From CAYJEQ01 sp964370185 (GTDB lineage Bacteria > Bacillota > Clostridia > Oscillospirales > Ruminococcaceae), in the NCBI GenBank assembly GCA_964370185.1, contig CAYJIJ010000002.1:1-64000 (forward strand): a stretch of DNA of 64,000 nucleotides, written 5' to 3'. Shown one piece after another: positions 53,254 to 62,038 of the stretch. The translations under genes and the position numbers were made by a program. The notes under the pieces are model-generated. The model ran no database searches. It was not told the DNA's origin and saw only the letters and a list, made by a program, of their open reading frames with translations. Within the stretch, counting starts at the first letter, position 1; each line of letters begins with the position of its first letter.

Positions 53254-53275
53254 TCATTAAAGTACAATTTGTCAA
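53246..53275 (-). promoter_or_regulatory. Promoter of the GntR-ABC operon
   Basis: On the minus strand TTGACA (53275-53270), 18-bp spacer, TATAAT (53251-53246). Confidence 0.8.
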
Positions 53276-53291
53276 GAATTTTTTGAATAAG

Positions 53292-53338
53292 TAAAAAAAT
53301 AAGTGTATATACTTAGCAAATGCTAAGTATATACACTT
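53292..53338 (-). terminator. Terminator after the folate S-component gene
   Basis: A perfect 18-bp stem (53301-53318 with 53321-53338; outer AAGTGTATATAC, inner TTAGCA) followed on the minus strand by TATTTTTTTAC. Confidence 0.9.
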
Positions 53339-53363
53339 AAAAAGATTAATTAAAACTCAAATA

Positions 53364-53885
53364 TTAAACTGCAAATCTACCAACAAATCTGGAAATTAAC
53401 TGCTTATCAAGTACTTTAATTACAAACACCTGAACCGCAAACATCACAGCAGGTTTTACAAGTCTTGTAGCAAGTAGAGCGAGATAACCGCTGTCTTTAA
53501 TAAAGAATTCCGACAGCCAGTATGTGTTTAGCAGTAAATCAACAGCATTTACTACAAAGCATACCATGATAACTCTTGTCATACTTCTCTCTTTACCATG
53601 AAGGCCTATGCCATAAATGGCACCTCTGAAAAACGCAGTGAGAGTAAAACCTAAAAATGGTGCTCCAATAGGGAATAGTACTGCGCCAAGCCAGTCACCT
53701 GCTGCGGCCACTATACCGCCCTGAACAGGGCCGTAAATCATAGCAGCTACCACAATTGGAATAAAGCTAAATCCGATGGTAACAATTGGTGTTCTGATAG
53801 AAAATAGGCGTTCAAGTACAATTTGCATCGCTATTAGTAAAGCGAGTGCGGTTAGTTGTTTTGTATCAATTTTTTGATTTTTCAT
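53364..53885 (-). CDS. folT: ECF transporter S component, folate type (FolT-like)
   Basis: Substrate-capture membrane protein (173 residues, six predicted helices) of an energy-coupling-factor importer. ALALLIAMQIVLERLFSIRTPIVTIGFSFIPIVVAAMIYGP is typical of the folate-family S component, as is the FRGAIYGIGLHGKE loop. It follows folC by 26 bp in the same direction, and FolT with FolC is a logical pair (uptake, then polyglutamate trapping). The EcfA and EcfT subunits are not nearby, so it would share a common module. Confidence 0.88.
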   Translation of the reverse strand: MKNQKIDTKQLTALALLIAMQIVLERLFSIRTPIVTIGFSFIPIVVAAMIYGPVQGGIVAAAGDWLGAVLFPIGAPFLGFTLTAFFRGAIYGIGLHGKERSMTRVIMVCFVVNAVDLLLNTYWLSEFFIKDSGYLALLATRLVKPAVMFAVQVFVIKVLDKQLISRFVGRFAV

Positions 53886-53911
53886 AAAATTCTCCTAATT
53901 GATAGGAAACT

Positions 53912-55207
53912 CTATAAGAGGTTAAAATAAGCTCTTACATCTGCCAGATAGTAAAGCGAGCCGAAGGCGCATATAGCGTCATCTTTTTCGGCTGTGCTGA
54001 TCGCATACTCCAAAGCGTTAGGTACCGAGTCCGCCGCATTAACTTTAACATCAGTATTATTACTGATATAATCGGCTAATTCTTTCGCACTGAGTGCACG
54101 GGGGTTATCGGGTGTTACCGTAATGAAATTTTTAGCCAAAGGGCTAATCATTTCAATCATTTTGGGATACTCTTTATCTGCTAGAATTCCTACGACAAAT
54201 GTTATTTTTTTATTATTTAATAATGTGGCGAGGCCTTTTGTTAAGGCTTCTACGCCGTTTAGATTGTGTGCACCATCAATCATTACGATTGGTTGGTGAT
54301 TAACGATTTCCATACGAGCTGGCCATTTAGCTGATTTTAATCCATCGTAAATGTCTTTATCACTTATGGAAAGATTGTGCTTTTTAATAAGCAGTTCAGT
54401 AGTATTTATTGCAGTTATTGCATTTTTTACTTGGTGCTCACCGAGGAGTGAAATAGTTAAATCTTTATATTCTTTGTAGCTGAAGCATTGTCCATTAAGG
54501 GAATTAGAATGAATAATACATTCATCAAAGGAAGATATATGAAGATTTGCATCTACTTCTTTAGCACGAAGTGAAACCCTATTTAATACTTCATCTTCTT
54601 GACTATATAAAACTACATCACAGCCATTTTTGATTATGCCGGCTTTATTAGCGGTTATTTCGTCAAGTGTAGTACCAAGATACTCGGTGTGGTCAAAGGC
54701 TATTTTAGTTATAACCGCTACTGTCGGAGCAGGTATTACATTGGTGGAGTCATAGCTACCACCAAGACCTACCTCGAGTATAACGATGTCGCAGGCCATA
54801 TCTTTAAAGTAGCTGAGTGCCACAGCAGTAAAAATTTCAAACTCTGTGGGGTGGGCATGACCATCTTCCACCATTTGTTTGCATTTTTCTGCTATAAGAT
54901 TAATATAGGCAGTGAGATTGTCATCTGAAATATTTTCAGAATTAATCTGCGCACGCTCGTTATAACTAAAAAGTGAGGGCGAGGTAAAAAGTCCTACCTT
55001 ATAGCCTGCAGAAGATAATATCGAGTTTAAATATGCCGAGGTAGAGCCCTTGCCATTAGTACCTGCTACATGTATAAACTTAAGCGAATTTTGTGGATTG
55101 CCTAAGTAATCCATAAGCGTAGTTATGGTTTTAAGTCCTAAAACAGAACCAAACTTGCCAGTACTTAGTATAAACTCAATAGCTTCATTGTAATTTATGA
55201 CATCCAC
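53912..55207 (-). CDS. folC: Folylpolyglutamate synthase / dihydrofolate synthase
   Basis: Mur-ligase-like enzyme that adds glutamate to dihydropteroate and folates, keeping them in the cell. The 431 residues have the P-loop HVAGTNGKGSTSAYLNSIL near residue 45, ILEVGLGGSYDSTNVI near 144, KIAFDHTEYLG and MIDGAHNLNG near 313, all typical. Placed between folT and the C1/histidine genes, it supports tetrahydrofolate-dependent catabolism. Confidence 0.95.
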   Translation of the reverse strand: MDVINYNEAIEFILSTGKFGSVLGLKTITTLMDYLGNPQNSLKFIHVAGTNGKGSTSAYLNSILSSAGYKVGLFTSPSLFSYNERAQINSENISDDNLTAYINLIAEKCKQMVEDGHAHPTEFEIFTAVALSYFKDMACDIVILEVGLGGSYDSTNVIPAPTVAVITKIAFDHTEYLGTTLDEITANKAGIIKNGCDVVLYSQEDEVLNRVSLRAKEVDANLHISSFDECIIHSNSLNGQCFSYKEYKDLTISLLGEHQVKNAITAINTTELLIKKHNLSISDKDIYDGLKSAKWPARMEIVNHQPIVMIDGAHNLNGVEALTKGLATLLNNKKITFVVGILADKEYPKMIEMISPLAKNFITVTPDNPRALSAKELADYISNNTDVKVNAADSVPNALEYAISTAEKDDAICAFGSLYYLADVRAYFNLL

Positions 55208-55290
55208 CTACTTTAACAAGGTTTTAATAGATAATTAAAGCTTTAAAAGAAATAATATTAAGTGTAGCTTTAATTATGGGTATAAATTTA

Positions 55291-56130
55291 TTAGTGCTTT
55301 TTACCATTTAAATGGATTAACCAGTAGAAAAATCCTATAAATATCGCACCACCGATGAAATTTCCAATAGTAACAGGGAGGAGGTTGTTTATAAACATAT
55401 TTCCCCAAGTGATTGAATCCATTTTATCAGCTGTAACGCCATAAAGTGTTTCAACAGATGCAAGGAATTCAGGGTCGCTTGATTTAGCAAATATACCTGC
55501 AGGAATATAGTACATGTTTGCAACTGAGTGCTCATACCCCGAGATAACAAATACCAAAATAGGGAAGAACATAGCCCAAATTTTGCCCGCTACATCACCA
55601 GCAGAAGCTGCCATCCATACAGCCACACACACAAGTATATTACATAGTATACCCAATATGAGTGCTGGCATGAAGTCGAGTGTTGCTTTACCATAAGCTA
55701 CTTTAAGCGTGTAACCACCAACACCTGCGGCGGAAAGTTGACCTGTTTCAGCTATCATATAAGCCATTAATACACTACCAATAAAGTTTCCTACATATAC
55801 CATGATAAGATTAGTGATCATCGCTACAGGTGAAATTTTCTTTTCAAGGACGGACATTAAATTTAAACAGTTGCCGGTGAAAAGTTCGCCACCAGCCAGT
55901 ACGATTATAATGAGCCCTGCTGGGAATATAGCACCTGCTAAAGTTTTAGCTAATCCATATGACTCGATGGTGTGTGCAGCAATATTGGTTGAATGGCATA
56001 CTAATGCGAGGAACATACCCGCCATGAATCCGAAAAGAAGCTGCTTCATTAACGGATTTGAAGTCTTTTTTACCCCAACTTTTACAAAAACATCAGCGAT
56101 TTCTGGGGATGAATAATATAGTTTTTCCAC
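55291..56130 (-). CDS. Formate/nitrite transporter (FNT) family channel
   Basis: Pentameric channel family for formate, nitrite or hydrosulfide. 279 residues with six helices. Family motifs visible are KQLLFGFMAGMFLALVCHS near residue 29, AGGELFTGNCLNL near 79, GILCNILVCVAVWMA near 160 and GYEHSVANMYYIPAG near 199. Placed among genes that produce formate from histidine via tetrahydrofolate, formate export is the likely job; it does not look like a nitrite gene set. Confidence 0.9.
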   Translation of the reverse strand: MEKLYYSSPEIADVFVKVGVKKTSNPLMKQLLFGFMAGMFLALVCHSTNIAAHTIESYGLAKTLAGAIFPAGLIIIVLAGGELFTGNCLNLMSVLEKKISPVAMITNLIMVYVGNFIGSVLMAYMIAETGQLSAAGVGGYTLKVAYGKATLDFMPALILGILCNILVCVAVWMAASAGDVAGKIWAMFFPILVFVISGYEHSVANMYYIPAGIFAKSSDPEFLASVETLYGVTADKMDSITWGNMFINNLLPVTIGNFIGGAIFIGFFYWLIHLNGKKH

Positions 56131-56163
56131 TTGTACAAAGCCTTTCTAAAATTAAGTTAAATA

Positions 56164-56748
56164 CTACCTAAATATTTTTACACCAACAGCTACTACATCC
56201 GAATTTTCGTTTGCAGATGATATAGTTATCTTTAAAGGTGAGTTCATTATTAGATAGTCGTATTTTGAAAGACTAATTTCAGTTTTTTCGCCATCACACT
56301 GAATTTCTGCTCTAACATCATCTGAAAGGATGAAAAATCCCGATGTAGAGGACTCAGAAATATGCAGGGTATTATTTGCAGACACGGGGAAGATATCCCC
56401 AGAGATGCCTTCTTTTAGCATTAGATTAAAATCCATGCATTTACCATAGCATTTTGTTGTGTAGGAACCACTGAAATAATCTTTCTCAAAGGGGGCAAGT
56501 TTTGCCTCATGATGGTCTTTATGTATCAAATGCATAGAGCCGTCAAGTGGCATGATGTACCTATTAAAGCCGTTTAGTGGAGTGAAATCACTCTCATCTA
56601 TTTCAACAGTAGCAGAAGATATCCTGTAATCGAAATTTCTGTCCGCATATACACTGCCCTCGGGCTGTATGCAGATTTCACGGGTTTTACCACCGCTCCA
56701 ACTGCTCACTTTTGAGTCCGAAGCTTTTATTAAACGGTAATTAATCAA
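56164..56748 (-). CDS. hutD: HutD-family protein
   Basis: 194-residue cupin-like protein of the HutD family, found in histidine-utilisation operons. YRLIKASDSKVSSWSGGKTREICIQPEGS at the N terminus and FDYRISSATVEIDESDFTPLNGFNRYIMPLDG are the diagnostic blocks. In Pseudomonas, HutD is thought to limit hut expression by sensing an intermediate. The biochemical role is not settled. The location next to ftcD, hutI and hutU supports the name. Confidence 0.9.
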   Translation of the reverse strand: MINYRLIKASDSKVSSWSGGKTREICIQPEGSVYADRNFDYRISSATVEIDESDFTPLNGFNRYIMPLDGSMHLIHKDHHEAKLAPFEKDYFSGSYTTKCYGKCMDFNLMLKEGISGDIFPVSANNTLHISESSTSGFFILSDDVRAEIQCDGEKTEISLSKYDYLIMNSPLKITISSANENSDVVAVGVKIFR

Positions 56749-56800
56749 AAAAAATCTCCCCTTAATATTATTGTGCTGTTAAACAAAGCAAAAGCTTTTA

Positions 56801-56837
56801 TTTGTTAGTTCCACTGTAAAATAGTGGAACTAACAAA
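56801..56837. other. Perfect hairpin between the cyclodeaminase and hutD genes
   Basis: TTTGTTAGTTCCACT (56801-56815) pairs with AGTGGAACTAACAAA (56823-56837), a 15-bp stem with a seven-base loop. No strong T tract follows on the minus strand, so it may be a processing or stability element. Confidence 0.6.
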
Positions 56838-56898
56838 CTATTTACATGCCAACACCAAAGCAGCATAAAACCGCCTTGGTGTATTGTAAAAAGTAAAA

Positions 56899-57525
56899 TT
56901 ACATTGTTTTAAGTATTTCAGCGTAGATATGGTCAGCCATAGGAAGAGCCTTAGCTAAGATATCTTCACCTTTTTTGCGATAGTCAGCAACGAAATCAGC
57001 ATCGTTAATACCGCCAACATTAATAAGGATATTTAGCCATGCACCTTGTACAGCAGCTTTTAAACTAAGAGCAGCAACACCAAGGTCACTTGCAGCACTT
57101 GTATTTGTTTTACCAAGAGCACTTGAAGTTAATTCTAATGCAGCAAGGGAAAGCTCCATCATTTCCATTGGAGTTTTTGTGCAACCTTTAAGAGCAGCTT
57201 GCATAGCAGCTTTTCTTGCAGCTTTTTCTTCATCTGTTTCTTTAGGCATTGCAAATACAGCGCTTACATCGTTAAATGCTTCTGTATCTCTGTCGATAAC
57301 ATCAATGAATTCATTTTTTAGTGCAGTAGCTTTTTCCATAATTTCTGTAGCTAAAGCTTCGTTATCTTTATATTTAGCTTTACCGATTGTTAGAGCAGCA
57401 ACCATGTTTGTAAGGCTGATACCAAGTGCACCTGAAAGAGCAGCAGCGGAGCCACCACCAGGAGCTGGAGCGTCGGAAGCAAGTACATTTACAAATTCAT
57501 TAACTTTCATTTCTACAAGTTTCAT
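56899..57525 (-). CDS. fchA: Formiminotetrahydrofolate cyclodeaminase family protein
   Basis: Releases ammonia from 5-formimino-tetrahydrofolate to give 5,10-methenyl-THF. The 208 residues are all-helical, beginning VNEFVNVLASDAPAPGGGSAAALSGALGISLTNMVA, the family signature, with DRDTEAFNDVSAVFAMPKE near residue 80. Here it is separate from the formiminotransferase (fused in mammals), the usual clostridial arrangement. It follows ftcD and fhs. Confidence 0.93.
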   Translation of the reverse strand: MKLVEMKVNEFVNVLASDAPAPGGGSAAALSGALGISLTNMVAALTIGKAKYKDNEALATEIMEKATALKNEFIDVIDRDTEAFNDVSAVFAMPKETDEEKAARKAAMQAALKGCTKTPMEMMELSLAALELTSSALGKTNTSAASDLGVAALSLKAAVQGAWLNILINVGGINDADFVADYRKKGEDILAKALPMADHIYAEILKTM

Positions 57526-57622
57526 AATAAATCTCCATTCTATTTGTGAAACACCCTATATTTATCACCAAAATTCGGCAATATTAGTAAAGGTGACGAT
57601 GAATTTTTTCCAAAATCCTCAA

Positions 57623-57646
57623 ATCCCCTCTCGTTAAAGAGGGGAT
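57623..57646. other. Hairpin between fhs and fchA
   Basis: ATCCCCTCT (57623-57631) and AGAGGGGAT (57638-57646), nine-bp stem. On the minus strand it is followed by TTTGAGGATTTT, so partial termination after fhs is possible. Confidence 0.55.
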
Positions 57647-57671
57647 AGAAGTTTATAAGCTTAACTTATTC

Positions 57672-59348
57672 TTAGAATAAGCCAGAAATGTTGCCGTTTT
57701 CATCAATGTCAATTTTCTCGGAAGAAGGAACTTTAGGTAGACCTGGCATTGTCATGATATCGCCTGTTAGAGCAACTATGAAGCCAGCACCTGCGGAAAC
57801 CTTAACATTTTTGATGGAAATTTTGAAGCCTTCAGGACGGCCGTATTTTGTAGCAACATCGGAGAAGGAGTACTGAGTTTTAGCCATACAAACTGGTAGA
57901 TTGCCAAAGCCGAGTTTTTCGAGCTTTTCAATTTCTTTGCTTGCAAGGGAGGAGAACTCAACACCGCTACCGCCGTAGATTTTCTTAACGATAGTTTCGA
58001 TTTTTTCTTTGATTGGAGCTTCATCTTCGTAAACGAATTTGAAGTTCTTAGCTTCGCCACTTTCAACAAGACGGATAACTTCGTTAGCAAGTTCGATACC
58101 GCCTTCGCTACCCTTGCCCCAAACTTCGGATAGAGCAACATTAACGCCTAAAGCTCTGCACTTATCTTCAATAAGTTTTAGTTCTTCTTCGCTATCTGTT
58201 GGGAAGCGGTTGATAGCAACTACTGCTGGTAGGCCGTAGTGTACTGTAACATTTTCGATATGTTTTAGTAGGTTTTCCATACCTGCAGCAAGAGCATCCA
58301 TGTTTGTTGTGCCAAGCTCAGTTTTTGGAACACCACCATGCATTTTAAGAGCCTTAACTGTAGCAACGATAACAACAGCGTCAGGACGAAGACCGGATTT
58401 ACGGCACTTGATGTCGATGAATTTTTCAGCACCAAGGTCAGCACCGAAGCCAGCTTCTGTAACTACATAATCAGCAATTTTAAGAGCTGTTTTTGTAGCG
58501 ATAACTGTATTACAACCATGTGCGATATTAGCAAAAGGACCGCCGTGGATGAACGCAGGTGTATGCTCAAGAGTTTGAACAAGGTTTGGTTTGATAGCAT
58601 CTTTAAGTAGAGCAGCCATAGCGCCGTGAGCGTTTAGCTGACCTGCTGTGATAGGAGCATCATCCCTTGTGTAACCGATGATCATTTTAGCAAGGTTTTC
58701 TTTTAGCTCGCTTAGGTTATTGGATAGGCAAAGTGCAGCCATGATTTCAGAAGCAACAACGATGTCGTAGCCATCTTCACGAGGAACACCGTTTGTTTTG
58801 CCATTTAGACCACAAGCGATGTATCTGATCTGACGGTCATTCATGTCAACGCAACGTTTCCATGTGATTTTACGGCAGTCAATAGCAAGTGCATTGCCGT
58901 GGAAGATGTGGTTATCAATTACAGCTGCAAGAAGGTTGTTAGCTGCACCGATAGCGTGGAAGTCACCTGTGAAGTGTAGGTTGATATCTTCCATAGGAAC
59001 TACCTGAGCGTAACCGCCGCCAGCTGCACCACCCTTAACGCCGAATACAGGGCCAAGGGAAGGCTCACGAAGAGCGATGATTGTGTTTTTACCAACAGCC
59101 TTTAGTGAGTCACCAAGACCAACAACTGTTGTTGTTTTACCTTCACCAGCTGGTGTAGGAGTGATAGCTGTTACAAGTACTAATTTACCTTTTAGAGGCT
59201 TGTCAGCAAACTTGTGGATGTCAACTTTAGCTTTGTAGTTGCCGTATAGTTCGAGCTCTTCTCTTGTAAGACCTAAACCAGCTGCAACTTCTTCTATTGG
59301 AAGCATTTTGCTTTCTTGTGCTATTTCGATATCAGATTTAAAACCCAT
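57672..59348 (-). CDS. fhs: Formate-tetrahydrofolate ligase
   Basis: Interconverts formate + THF + ATP and 10-formyl-THF + ADP + Pi. The protein has 558 residues from ATG 59348, the normal size. P-loop TPAGEGKTTTVVGLGDSL near residue 67, EPSLGPVFGVKGGAAGGGYAQVVPMEDINLHFTGD near 92 and AFIHGGPFANIAHGCNT near 299 are invariant blocks. In a histidine operon the reverse reaction would yield ATP plus formate. An ATG twelve bases further upstream is in frame but less well placed. Confidence 0.97.
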   Translation of the reverse strand: MGFKSDIEIAQESKMLPIEEVAAGLGLTREELELYGNYKAKVDIHKFADKPLKGKLVLVTAITPTPAGEGKTTTVVGLGDSLKAVGKNTIIALREPSLGPVFGVKGGAAGGGYAQVVPMEDINLHFTGDFHAIGAANNLLAAVIDNHIFHGNALAIDCRKITWKRCVDMNDRQIRYIACGLNGKTNGVPREDGYDIVVASEIMAALCLSNNLSELKENLAKMIIGYTRDDAPITAGQLNAHGAMAALLKDAIKPNLVQTLEHTPAFIHGGPFANIAHGCNTVIATKTALKIADYVVTEAGFGADLGAEKFIDIKCRKSGLRPDAVVIVATVKALKMHGGVPKTELGTTNMDALAAGMENLLKHIENVTVHYGLPAVVAINRFPTDSEEELKLIEDKCRALGVNVALSEVWGKGSEGGIELANEVIRLVESGEAKNFKFVYEDEAPIKEKIETIVKKIYGGSGVEFSSLASKEIEKLEKLGFGNLPVCMAKTQYSFSDVATKYGRPEGFKISIKNVKVSAGAGFIVALTGDIMTMPGLPKVPSSEKIDIDENGNISGLF

Positions 59349-59401
59349 GATGATAAACACCTTTCAATAAAAAATTATTTTATATAGTTATAAATTTAAA
59401 A

Positions 59402-60301
59402 TTAGCCTAAAAGTCTATTTTCAAATACCTGTGCATCGTAATCAAATCCTTCGATTTGGAAGTAGTACTCAGCTGCATCACAAAGTGCTCTTGCAGGAAT
59501 TGTACCGATTACTTCACTACCAAGGATGGAAACGCCCCATCTTTGTGCTTCAAACTTGATTGTTTCATACACTCTGTATAGAGGTGTACCTTCGAAGTCA
59601 ACCATGTTCATTGAAACCTGAGCAATATTTCTATCTTCAAGCATTACGCCGATAGCTTTGCAGTATTTGTAACCACCACCCGAAGAACGGATGCTTTTAG
59701 CGATTTTATTAGCAATTTCGATATCGGAAGTGTTTAGGTTTACATTAAATGCAACAAGAGTTTTTCTCGCGCCAATAGCTGTGATACCAGCTGTTGGATG
59801 GATAGCTCTTTCACCGAAGTCAGGAGCCCATTCTTCTTCAAGAAGTTTTTCAGGCATACCTTCAAACTGACCTTTACGGCAAGTTGCAAGATTTTTTCTC
59901 TTAGCTGTGGAAGCGCTGTCCTCATATAGGAAGCTTGGAATTTTTAGTTCATTCCAAATTCTTTCAGCAAGTTTCTTTGAAAGTTCCACGCACTCATCAA
60001 CAGTAACATCCTTTACAGGAACGAAAGGAATAACATCGGTAGCGCCCATTCTTGGATGTTCACCCGAATGTTTTGTCATGTCGATTTTTTCTGCTGCAAG
60101 TTTGCAAAGTCTGAAAGCAACTTCGCTAACTCCTTCAGGTGTACCTACCATTGTGAACACGCTACGGTTGTGGCTTGCGTCTGCTGAATAATCAAGCAGT
60201 GTAACTCCTGGGACGCTGTTGCACTCGTTTACAAGTGCGTCGATAACGCTTTGGTCTCTACCCTCGCTAAAATTTGGGATGCATTCTACGATTTTAGCCA
60301 T
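59402..60301 (-). CDS. ftcD: Glutamate formiminotransferase
   Basis: Transfers the formimino group of formiminoglutamate to tetrahydrofolate, releasing glutamate. 299 residues, the stand-alone length. It starts MAKIVECIPNFSEGRDQ with GGAGATGG upstream (frame is open 23 codons further but lacks a signal). SADASHNRSVFTMVG near residue 40, KHSGEHPRMGATDVIPFVP near 79 and YEDSASTAKRKNLATCRKG near 118 are family motifs. It works directly with fchA. Confidence 0.96.
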   Translation of the reverse strand: MAKIVECIPNFSEGRDQSVIDALVNECNSVPGVTLLDYSADASHNRSVFTMVGTPEGVSEVAFRLCKLAAEKIDMTKHSGEHPRMGATDVIPFVPVKDVTVDECVELSKKLAERIWNELKIPSFLYEDSASTAKRKNLATCRKGQFEGMPEKLLEEEWAPDFGERAIHPTAGITAIGARKTLVAFNVNLNTSDIEIANKIAKSIRSSGGGYKYCKAIGVMLEDRNIAQVSMNMVDFEGTPLYRVYETIKFEAQRWGVSILGSEVIGTIPARALCDAAEYYFQIEGFDYDAQVFENRLLG

Positions 60302-60449
60302 TTTTTCCATCTCCTTCAAACAAATAAATTTATTTAAACTCAACGACCCTTTCAATCCTCCGAATACCAATTAGTCATTGCTACTCGGCCCAAAGGAAGA
60401 AAGCGACAATATTCCGTATCGCTTTGCATTGAATTTTAGGCACTTTTCC

Positions 60450-61706
60450 TTATGCAAACCTATCAAAAATAAGCTTGCCTTTCTTAATTACCTTCTCCAC
60501 AGAACTTACTCCAATGTGATATGGAATATACTTATAGGAGGGGAATTCAAGGACTATTATATCACCTTGTTTGCCAATGTCAATACTTCCGATAATATTT
60601 TCTCTGCCAACTGCCGCAGCACCGTTAATTGTAAGCGCAGTAACTGCTTCTTCTACCGAAATGTTCATGTAGAGAGTACAGAGTAAAAATGCGAATGCAA
60701 TGTTTTCACAGAAGCAGCTTCCAGGGTTAAAGTCTGTAGCAATTGAAAGCGCACAGCCTTTATCTATAATTTCACGACCTCTTGCATAATCCTCTTTCAG
60801 ATTAAATGCAGTAACAGGGAGGACGGTGGCAATAACATTGTTTTTAGCCATAGCCTCAATGCCTGCATCGGATGCCTGCAATAGATGGTCGGCAGAAGTA
60901 CAACCAATTTCAGCTGCAAGCTCTGCTCCGCCAAGTTGTACTATTTCATCTGCGTGAATTTTTGTTTTAAAGCCCATTTCCTTAGCTTTGCCAAGGAGCT
61001 TTCTGCCATGTTCAACTGTAAATACATTTTGTTCAACAAATATATCAACAAATTCTGCAAGGTCTTTTTCCTTTACAACGGGCATAACTTTTTCTATCAT
61101 AAAGTCGATGAACTCATCTTCTTTGCCTTTATATTCTTTTGGCACAGAGTGAGCACCTAAAAATGTTCTTACAATTTCAACAGGCTGTAAAGCTTCAAGT
61201 TCTTTAAGTGCTTCGAGCTGCTTAATTTCTGTATCAAAATCAAGACCGTATCCACTTTTGCCCTCAATTGTAGTTACACCGAAAGAAACCATTGATTTAA
61301 GTCTTTTAAGAGCTGTTTCGATAAGTTCTTCTTTAGAAGCGTTAGCAGTTCCACTAACAGAGTTTATGATACCGCCGCCTCTTTGCATAATTTCCATATA
61401 TGAAACGCCTTGTAGACGCCAGTTAAATTCGTCTGCACGATAACCGCCAAATACAAGGTGGGTGTGGCTGTCAACAAAACCGGGGAGTACAGCCTTGCCT
61501 GTTGCGTCAATTACTTCACAATCAGCTTCGCTGTATTTTGCAAGTATTTCATCAGTAGTGCCAACAGCTTCTATAATGCCATCAACAACATATACTGCAC
61601 CATTCTCAATTATATGGAGGTTGTTCATTTCTTCCTTGCCCTTTTTTGCGGTAAAACCACTACAAGTAACAAGTTCATTTGCGTTTTTAATAATTAGTTT
61701 TCCCAT
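60450..61706 (-). CDS. hutI: Imidazolonepropionase
   Basis: Metal-dependent amidohydrolase that opens imidazolone propionate to N-formimino-glutamate. The 418 residues have GFVDSHTHLVFGGYRADEFNWRLQG near residue 73 (metal HxH), EGKSGYGLDFDTE near 142, KIHADEIVQLGGAELAAE near 242 (metal His) and ATDFNPGSCFCENIAF near 318 (metal Asp). TAGGAGGAA precedes the ATG. It lies downstream of hutU across a 330-bp region with an assembly gap. Confidence 0.96.
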   Translation of the reverse strand: MGKLIIKNANELVTCSGFTAKKGKEEMNNLHIIENGAVYVVDGIIEAVGTTDEILAKYSEADCEVIDATGKAVLPGFVDSHTHLVFGGYRADEFNWRLQGVSYMEIMQRGGGIINSVSGTANASKEELIETALKRLKSMVSFGVTTIEGKSGYGLDFDTEIKQLEALKELEALQPVEIVRTFLGAHSVPKEYKGKEDEFIDFMIEKVMPVVKEKDLAEFVDIFVEQNVFTVEHGRKLLGKAKEMGFKTKIHADEIVQLGGAELAAEIGCTSADHLLQASDAGIEAMAKNNVIATVLPVTAFNLKEDYARGREIIDKGCALSIATDFNPGSCFCENIAFAFLLCTLYMNISVEEAVTALTINGAAAVGRENIIGSIDIGKQGDIIVLEFPSYKYIPYHIGVSSVEKVIKKGKLIFDRFA

Positions 61707-61786
61707 TGGAAATTTCCTCCTAAATTTAAATTACTTTAAGCTAAAATGAATGAAACATCAGTGGATGTTAGAATAACTTTCGTTTA

Positions 61787-61841
61787 TTTTAAGCTTAAAA
61801 AGTTATCTGTTTTAATCTTCTTAAATACCATTAAGGCATGG
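61787..61841. repeat. 55-bp sequence duplicated across the N gap, left copy
   Basis: This 55-bp stretch (from TTTTAAGCTTAAAAAG to GGCATGG) is identical to 61942-61996 and directly abuts the Ns. Identical contig ends of exactly 55 bases are what a de Bruijn assembler with k=55 leaves at a node. Confidence 0.9.
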
Positions 61842-61941
61842 NNNNNNNNNNNNNNNNNNNNNNNNNNNNNNNNNNNNNNNNNNNNNNNNNNNNNNNNNNN
61901 NNNNNNNNNNNNNNNNNNNNNNNNNNNNNNNNNNNNNNNNN
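61842..61941. other. 100-N scaffold gap
   Basis: Exactly 100 Ns with identical 55-bp flanks on both sides. The gap size is nominal. The simplest reading is that the real sequence has one copy and no missing DNA, although a short tandem repeat that broke assembly is possible. Confidence 0.95.
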
Positions 61942-61996
61942 TTTTAAGCTTAAAAAGTTATCTGTTTTAATCTTCTTAAATACCATTAAGGCATGG
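61942..61996. repeat. 55-bp sequence duplicated across the N gap, right copy
   Basis: Identical to 61787-61841; see the left copy. Its last bases enter the hairpin at 61993-62019. Confidence 0.9.
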
Positions 61997-62019
61997 GGAA
62001 CTCGTTAAGAGTTCCCCAT
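61993..62019. other. Hairpin after hutU
   Basis: ATGGGGAACTC (61993-62003) pairs with GAGTTCCCCAT (62009-62019), an 11-bp perfect stem. There is no T tract on the minus strand. It may stabilise the hutU message end or be a partial terminator before hutI. Confidence 0.6.
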
Positions 62020-62038
62020 GACCTCGAATAAATAAATC

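Noticed and set aside
61787..61996. The 55-bp direct repeat as a mobile-element target duplication
   Set aside because: The copies directly flank a 100-N scaffold gap and match a common assembler k-mer length; no transposase or terminal inverted repeats are present.
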